A stretch of DNA of 64,000 nt from Bretschneidera sinensis. Taxonomy: Eukaryota > Streptophyta > Magnoliopsida > Brassicales > Akaniaceae. The stretch is from contig CM043705.1 of NCBI GenBank assembly GCA_023935145.1, positions 87,268,084 through 87,332,083 on the forward strand, given 5' to 3'. A program made the translations under genes and the position numbers. Below are positions 57,400 through 64,000 of the stretch, one piece after another (the first letter of the stretch is position 1; each line of letters starts with the position of its first letter). Below the pieces are notes generated by a model. That model saw only the letters and a program-made list of their open reading frames with translations. It ran no database searches and was not told the DNA's origin.

Positions 57400-59106
57400 G
57401 AAAGATATAGTACTATTAATTTGGTGGTTTCAAAATACTCCATTAATATCTTTTGCATTAAATATGTCTGATTAATTAATTACAATAATTTTAAGCCATT
57501 AGTTGGAGAAATGTTGATATGCAATAATAATTTAACTTCTTCGTAGAGTTATTTTGCATATCTAAGTTTAGAAAAAGGTAAAAAGGAAGCTTAATTTAAC
57601 GATGATTACATTTGTTTCAAAGTGTTTGAATATAGTGATTAGTTAATTTAAAAATATGTAAAGAAAGATAGAATTAAGAAAAAATTATTGTATAGTACAA
57701 TGACATGACAGAAATGTTCATCTCACCCTTAAATGTAAATAAAATATCTTTTCTTCTCTATCTTCTCGTACAATTTAATAGTAAGATAAACCCTTATGCC
57801 ATGTATTTCTCATGACACTGTACCAGACAAAAACTTCTCAGAACTAAGAGAACATGAGGCTTTAGTTGCCCGTTGGCATACTTTGTTTTGGAGATTTTGT
57901 CCACGTGGTCGAAGGAATAACTTTTTGTCCACTTCAAATACGAAAGGACTTTCCACAGTAAAAAAACAAAGGTCAGAGAAATGGTGCTAATTTTATCAGT
58001 TAAAGTTTATGTTATGTGGGCTCTAGTTGACAGCAATTTGATTAAAAAAAATATTCTAATATTTTCAAATAGGCAAGTACAATTATTTAATTTCATTTTT
58101 TTGATCCAACGGCTGTTAGCTAGAGCTGACAAAATCAGCATGTTTCTTTCTATGTGAAAAGTAATTTTTATCCAAAAAAAAAAATCATAGACCAAATCTA
58201 CATAAAAACTTCTCTATCGTCAAATACATGATTGTGTGGTGTTATTCTTAAACAAGATTTTCCAAGATTGTTGGCATTGTCTGCATGTTATGAATGAAAC
58301 AAGGAATTAACAATTGACAAATTTGGCCACTGGTGTGACAAGGGACAATGCCCTCTAATGCTTAGTTGCCTACTACTGATATTGGACAGTATATATTTCT
58401 CAGCTATTGCCTCGGTTTCTGATTTTCTGCTCAACAGAACAGAATTTGTCCCTCGTGAGAAAAAGAAGATATCAGTGGAAATCCCCCTGAGATTGGGTGT
58501 CTCAACTTAGCTTCGATGGCTCTTCCAATAATTCGCAAATGTTGTGTAAACCAACAGGTAGAACATAGGATTTTATATTTGAGAAAAAGATTTATGGTAA
58601 ATCGGTCAATACTTTGAACTCAGAATATATAACTCATTGTTAAAGATATGACTTTTGGCCCTTGGCCGACAAAAAAAAATATAAACTCCAAGTCTTAGCA
58701 ATAGACATAACCATTGGCACAAGAAGAATAGGAAGAAGAGTGAAAATGTATGATAATAACTGGTAACCATTCTAAAAGGTACAAATGATTAGTTGAAGGT
58801 TATTTATAATTTTTTCATTTTTTTGTTAAAATTTTTAAAAGTGAGATTAGATTGTTGTTTTTAACAAATTTTAGATTAAATTGTAATTATTAACAAATAC
58901 GAGAGATGTAATATATTATAATATAATGTATTTTTACTCAAAGAGATATCAAGATAGTCCCAATGGTAATGCTCGATTGAAAAGTATGATTCCAACGGGC
59001 TTCATTCTGATCAGTTTTCAATATCTATTGATTGGCCAATTTGTGACTACTAGGTGTGTTTCTTGTTAAAATAAGAAAAATTAAGAAGAATTCCCCAATA
59101 CCATGT
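57400..59106. other. Intergenic of S', no supported gene
   Basis: Copy of 22100-23808. Confidence 0.45.
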
Positions 59107-59227
59107 TGATATTTTGTATTTAGGGTTTAGGCTAAGAGTTAGACAGGCAGAAGAGAGACAGGAGGCAGTGTGTTGTTAGAGGCACACAAAATATAGAGAA
59201 ATCTTTTCAATTTCTCTTATTTTAACA
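59107..59227 (-). repeat. TRIM-like short LTR, inverted (S')
   Basis: 121 bp, nearly identical to 23809-23929. Confidence 0.55.
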
Positions 59228-60377
59228 TGATATTAAAACTCTATATTTTCGTTTCAAGTTCACAATATATCCCTTTTCATTTAATATTTGATCAAGTTAG
59301 ACTTTCTTTCATTTGGGTTTTACGTGCAAAAACCTTAAATTCATAGTCAGCTTGCACTTGAGAGATGTGTTATAAAGAATTAATTGGGTCATTTTTCATC
59401 CGTTTTAATTTTTGAAATAATTGATAACTCAATTATTTCTTAATATTTTTGGTATTTTGATGGTCTTTTCGTCTCATACAATTCATTGTCTATGGGACGG
59501 AGTTTCTTTCAGCTATCTGCTCTTGCCTTTTGAGTTACAGTTTTGAGTTGTTGGTTTGGTACTTGTTTAAAGACTTGTGCGGACTTTTGTTTCTTTTGAA
59601 AAGTAGTTATCTAAACTATGGGATGGTTTTTATAATAAAATATCACAATGTCGATCAAATCTCAATTTGTTAACTGAATTAAAAGTAAAACTTTTAGGGA
59701 AAAATCTCATTTTTTTATTTTTTTCTTTTAGAATGTGATCTTATAAATACAATTAATTTATTTTATATTTAACTTGATTGTATATATTGTTTATTTTAAG
59801 GATTTTATATGTTGAAATATTTTGGTACCAAATCTACATCATTTTGTATTCTAAAAAAAATATGCCATTTATACGGGGAGGAGAGAGGAGACCTCATAAA
59901 TTCAATTTTGTTTCTTTTAAAAGTATGATCTCATAAATATAATTTGTTGGAGATATAATTTATGTTAGTTTATCATTTTTTTTTTTATATAATAGGAGTG
60001 AGGAAATTTGAACTTGGGAGTTGAATGGGACCTCCTCTTTAGGTAATTCTCAATTAGACTATGGTCAAGCCACAATTTATTACGACCTAACTTGATTGTA
60101 TTATTTACTTTTATGTTCTTTTAGAAAATGTTTTTTTAAGGTTTTTTTACATGTTATATAGATTGATACCCATATAATTAAAAATACCAAAGCTACATCT
60201 TTAAGAAAAATTGAAATAGCCCAAATAAGTTCAGTTTTTTTTTTATGTTATAAATTCAACATTAATTTGAAGATCGAATTAAGTTTTACATGACTTAACT
60301 ATAGAGTTCTTAATTTAATTTTAAGAATTCAGTACGGTACATACTAAACTGTAAAATCATATATAACAAAAAAAAAA

Positions 60378-60740
60378 CTATGATTCAAAAGAGATTGGCG
60401 CAGATGCATCTCCTCCAAAATCCAAAACACAAGTATTCCATACTTGTTTACTTCTAGGGATAATAGAAGATGCATTTGCTTCGGACTGATGTAATGTAAA
60501 AGTGGCTTTCACCAATATGATATGGCACTCTTCTCCCATTACTATAAGGTTTTGACAGCATTTTTCAGTGACGTTTACATTCTGATCGAATATAGGCGTG
60601 AATACCTCTTTTCCGCACTTTGGCGTCATCTTATCGATACAACTCTGTGGTGATAGCTCTGCAGCCATTGTAAGTGATATCATGATTGTAGTGGCTATGA
60701 AAAATGCCTTAAGGATAGAGAAGTTCTCTAACTTTACCAT
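60378..60740 (-). CDS. P20: prolamin-like (ECA1-type) secreted protein, 120 aa
   Basis: Differs from P6 only at residue 2 (Val for Ala) and 49 (Pro for Ser). All six cysteines are present. Confidence 0.87.
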   Translation of the reverse strand: MVKLENFSILKAFFIATTIMISLTMAAELSPQSCIDKMTPKCGKEVFTPIFDQNVNVTEKCCQNLIVMGEECHIILVKATFTLHQSEANASSIIPRSKQVWNTCVLDFGGDASAPISFES

Positions 60741-60834
60741 GATTTGTTTTATTTTTAATTAATGATATAGGTGTACCAATTTATTTTTTGTATTGCTTTG
60801 AAGTGACAGTTTTGATGGTGATACACAAGGATCA

Positions 60835-60841
60835 TTTTATA
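60835..60841 (-). promoter_or_regulatory. TATA box of P20
   Basis: TATAAAA on the minus strand, about 95 bp upstream of the start codon. Confidence 0.5.
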
Positions 60842-61504
60842 GGGTGTAATTAGAGGAAAGAGATAATTTATTGTTGTTTCAAAACATTCCAAAATTAGTA
60901 TCTTCTGCATTAATTATGTTTGATTATTAATTAGTTAACCATGTAACATAAGTATTTCAAATCCATGATGTGAAGTCTACTCATCCTTCCGTCGTTTTTA
61001 AAAATATTTGAGCCACACTTTATATTTTTATTTTTTCTATTTATGGCTTCTTTCTTACACGTATAATACATACATATATGAATCGAAATTCCGATATATA
61101 AAATTGTAATTATGGGATGTCACAAATGTCTAAAGATAGTAATAGAGAGCTGAATTTGGTTCTCTTTTTTCTTATCCTTCCATATTCAAAGTAGTACTAA
61201 CATTTAATTTTTGGATCGCATCATATGAAGTTAACTTCCATTTAATGTCTAGCTAGTTAATGTAAACCCTTCACATCATGGATTTGAAAAACTTATGTGA
61301 CATGGTTAATTAATTATAATCACACATAATTAATGCAAAAGATACTAATTTTGAAACGTTTTGAAACAACAATAAATTATCCCTTTCCTTTGATTACAAC
61401 CTATAAAATGATCTTTGTGTATCACCAACAAAATCATCTCTCTCAAAGAAACACAAAAAATAAACTGATACTCCTGTATCATTAATTAAAATAAAAAAAA
61501 AATT

Positions 61505-61918
61505 ATGCAAAGTTGGAGAACTTCTCTATCCTTATGGCATTGTTCATAGCCAGTGCAGCCATAGTGTCACTCACATTGGCTACAGAGCTATCACCACAAG
61601 AGTTGTGTCGTTAAGATGACTCCAGAGTGTGGGAAAGAGGTGTTCACGTCTATATTCGATCAGAATGTAGACGTCAGTGAAAAATGCTGTCAAAACCTTA
61701 TAGCAATGGGAGAAGAGTGTCATATCATATTGGTGAAAGCCACTTTTACATTAAATCAATCCGAAGAAAATGCATCTTCTATTATCCCTAGAAGTAAACA
61801 AGTATGGAATACTTGTGTTTTGGATTTTGGAGGAGATGCATCTGTGCCAATCTCTTTTGAATCACAGTTTTTTTTGTTATATATAATTTTGCAGTTTGGT
61901 ACATACCATATTAATTAA
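61505..61918 (+). pseudogene. P21: prolamin-like pseudogene
   Basis: Compared with P7 it lacks one G right after the ATG (61505), which brings a TAG after about 14 codons. An extra G near 61600 restores frame before the first cysteine, and the normal stop has become CAG so the frame runs on to 61918. The cysteine core is otherwise open from ATG 61616. The TATA box is intact (61402-61408). Confidence 0.85.
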
Positions 61919-62517
61919 ATAATGAATTCTTAAAAATAAATTAAGAACTTGATAATTAAGTCATGTAAAACTTAATTAGATCTCCAAATTAATGTTGAAT
62001 TTATAAGATAAAAAAACTGAACTTATTTGGGCTATTTTAATAGTTCTTAAAGAAGTAGCTTTGGTATTTTTAATTACATGGGTATTAATCCATATAACAT
62101 TTAATACATTGAGATTCGATTGGTATTGTGATATTTTATTAAAAGTCCTCACTGGTCTTTAAACAAATACCATACCAACAACTCAAAACTGTACCCTATT
62201 AAAAAAACTCAAAACTGTTACTCAAAAAGCAAGAGCAAATCGTAGAAAGAAGCCCCGTCTCATAGCCAATGAACTGCATGAGACAAAACAACCATACAAA
62301 TATAAAATATATTAAAAATAATTGAGATACCAAATATTTCAAAAGAATAAATCGATAGAAAATGATCAAATTAATTCTTTATACATTAACACATTCTCTC
62401 AAGTACAAGCCGACTGAAGGATTAAAAGTATTTCATGTGAAACTCAAATGAAAGAAAGACCAAATATCCGAAAGGGCAAATAACTGAGTCAAATATTAAA
62501 TAAAAAAGTGCATCCTC

Positions 62518-62594
62518 TTATAAATCTTGATACTAATACACAAATCATCAATGACACAGCAAAGATCTTTTCATATTAAACTTGTCAAGAATTC

Positions 62595-62671
<77 letters not shown>

Positions 62672-62772
62672 TTAGAAACACAAACTGAAATCCATTGCAA
62701 GTAAGCCTCCTTAGGTTGATCTTCTAAGACTACAGGAAGAACCACATTTGATATGGAAACCAATCAACTGAA
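62518..62772. other. Non-array sequence with microsatellite
   Basis: The array ends at 62517. Apart from the (TA)n tract I see no gene. A short minus-strand frame at 62669-62763 (VVLPVVLEDQPKEAYLQW) is unassigned. Confidence 0.5.
62596..62668. repeat. (TA)n microsatellite, 73 bp
   Basis: Uninterrupted TA dinucleotide run. Confidence 0.98.
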
Positions 62773-63087
62773 TGTTAGAGGGGAGGGAGAAGAATTGTCT
62801 GTTTTAATAAAATTTTAACACACACTAAACACACTCCCCTGATGTCTATTTATTTCCCTGTGCCTTAGGGACCATAACCCTAACAGTTACCTCACACATG
62901 TGCGTTGGGTCTTTGGCCCATTAACAAATACCCATACCACATCGAGCTTCTACACATAAGGTGGCCCATACTAAAGAACCTTGATACTTTAGAGACCTAT
63001 AAAATTATATCACTTAATTGAGTCCTTTATTAGATAACGGGTCTACATGTACAATGTTATAACATATCTGAACCCAAAATTCCAACA
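62773..63087 (-). repeat. 3' LTR of the third copia element, about 315 bp
   Basis: On the minus strand it starts TGTTGGAATTTTGG right after the polypurine tract and probably ends CCTCTAACA at 62773. The outer end is inferred from the TG/CA ends. Confidence 0.7.
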
Positions 63088-63101
63088 ATCTCCCACTTGG
63101 G
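63088..63101 (-). other. Polypurine tract of the third copia element
   Basis: The minus strand reads AAGTGGGAGAT before TGTTGG, a classic plant copia junction. Confidence 0.85.
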
Positions 63102-63525
63102 TTACATATGTTATCCTTTATATTGTACATGAAGATAACCTTAATTGAGCTCATTTGTGCTATCTAAACCAAAATATCCAAAAACAATCTGGTCCATTAA
63201 CCATATCAATATAGGATCAAAGCGACCTTTATCACATTTATCGTAACAAGACCCATCAATGGTCACAACACTAACACAATTAACAACATAGATCTAGTAT
63301 GGATGTGTAGCATGAAAATTACATGAAACGTGATCTTAAGTATGTCAATTTCCAACTGGTCCTCCATATGACTCAAAAGAATCATATGAAATACTTTCAA
63401 ACATTAAATACAAAACTGCAATGAAAGTCATCATAGAGTAATCAAAAATACATAATCCAAAGTCTGTACAGAACAACATAACCATGTCAATTAAGCAAAA
63501 GTAAAAGGCCAAATACAAACTCCCA

Positions 63526-64000
63526 CTATACGGGCATATGGTCCAAAAGAACAACACTCATGTGAGCAACATGCTCATGAAACACTATGGGTGCCAAACC
63601 CTTAGTAAGTGGATCCACAATCGTAGAGTTTGTACTGATATGCTCATTTGAAACTTGAGAATTCTGAACTCTCTCTTTGACAACCAAAAACTTGATGTCA
63701 ATATGCTTTAACCTCGACGAGCTTCGATTGTTCTTGGAATACAACTCAGCAGCCTTATTATCACAATAAATCGTTAATGGTCTATCAATACCATCAATCG
63801 TGCGCAGCCCAGTGATAAAATTTCACAGCCATATTCCCTGATTTGATGCCTCATGGCAATCTATGAACTCTGCCTCCATGGTGGAAGTAGCTATAAGTGA
63901 CTGTTTCACACTCTTCCATGATATAGCTCCTCCAGCTAACATAAAGACATAGCCAGAAGTGGATCTCCTGCAATCGAGACACCCAGCAAAATCGGAGTCT
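63526..64000 (-). pseudogene. Copia RNase H domain, broken, 5' part outside window
   Basis: The minus-strand frame reads DSDFAGCLD, RRSTSGYVF, SWKSVKQ, TMEAEF, then TGA at 63823-63825, then YCDNKAA, KHIDIKF and DPLTKGL. These are the RNase H motifs in order, ending with the usual polyprotein tail. The stop interrupts the domain between the TMEAEF and CDNKAA motifs. Confidence 0.87.

Larger units (their letters stand above)
42327..62517 (+). repeat. Duplicated block S' (right copy)
   Basis: Copy of S carrying 2.4 kb (53561-55960) that S has lost. Homology to the array ends at GCATCCTC (62517), where S continues into its TRIM-like LTR. The start near 42327 runs on from R2 without a visible break; CAAATG-AAAGA-AATACC here is the uninterrupted version of the gypsy insertion site at 9376. 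Confidence 0.88.
59107..62517. repeat. Inverted repeat around P20/P21 (S'), right arm truncated
   Basis: Left arm to about 60975; right arm from about 61270 to 62517, where it stops short of the TRIM-like LTR present in the other three. Confidence 0.83.
62773..64000 (-). mobile_element. Ty1/copia element, 3' end only, continues beyond window
   Basis: Minus-strand order from right to left: RNase H, polypurine tract, LTR. RNase H residues differ clearly from those of the other copia pair, so this is another family. The left flanking pentamer is CTGAA; its partner lies outside the window. Confidence 0.85.

Noticed and set aside
62548..62763. Minus-strand frame of 71 codons across the (TA)n tract
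   Set aside because: About half is a Tyr-Ile run from the microsatellite; the rest has no recognisable motif.
1..64000. tRNA, rRNA or other structured RNA genes
   Set aside because: None seen by eye. The tRNA-Met-like motifs are retrotransposon primer sites; a dedicated RNA search was not possible here.

Overview
The window looks like nuclear DNA of a flowering plant, probably a eudicot. It is AT-rich and full of LTR retrotransposons primed by initiator tRNA-Met, and its only host genes are small secreted cysteine-rich proteins of the plant prolamin-like/ECA1 gametogenesis-related type plus an F-box fragment. There is no bacterial or organellar signature. I cannot name the species from sequence alone.

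Left end (1-9376): a large minus-strand Ty3/gypsy derivative, cut by the window start. It has 2.54-kb LTRs, a primer-binding site, a polypurine tract and only a C-terminal scrap of polyprotein, so it is non-autonomous. A 734-bp solo LTR with its own target duplication is nested inside it.

Middle and right (9377-62517): one segmentally and tandemly duplicated gene cluster. A long block S (9377-27230) is followed by two 7.58-kb repeats, R1 (27266-34836) and R2 (34837-42424), and then by a second copy of the long block, S' (about 42327-62517). The cluster holds 21 recognisable prolamin-like loci (called P1 to P21 here, left to right). Eleven look intact, two are full length but have lost conserved cysteines, and eight are fragments or pseudogenes. 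The intact members start with a signal peptide and keep the spacing C-x7-C-x(17-27)-CC-x9-C-x31-C. In each of the four repeats one minus-strand and one plus-strand gene sit head to head inside a large inverted repeat (arms about 1.4-2 kb), with a further minus-strand paralogue about 3 kb to the left. A 136-bp TRIM-like LTR lies at most outer ends of the inverted repeats.

S and S' both carry the same decayed Ty1/copia element (11218-16297 and 44166-49190) in the same host site with the same ACATT target duplication. The element therefore jumped once and was copied along with the cluster. S differs from S' by a 2.4-kb deletion (junction near 20663) that removed one pseudogene and the 5' end of a solo LTR still complete in S' (55892-56345).

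Right end (62518-64000): array homology stops, followed by a (TA)n microsatellite and the 3' end of a third, minus-strand copia element that leaves the window.

By family knowledge the small proteins are secreted and often expressed in egg cells, synergids or other reproductive tissue. Expression here is unknown. The main interest is the palindromic, recently amplified array and the uneven decay of its members.
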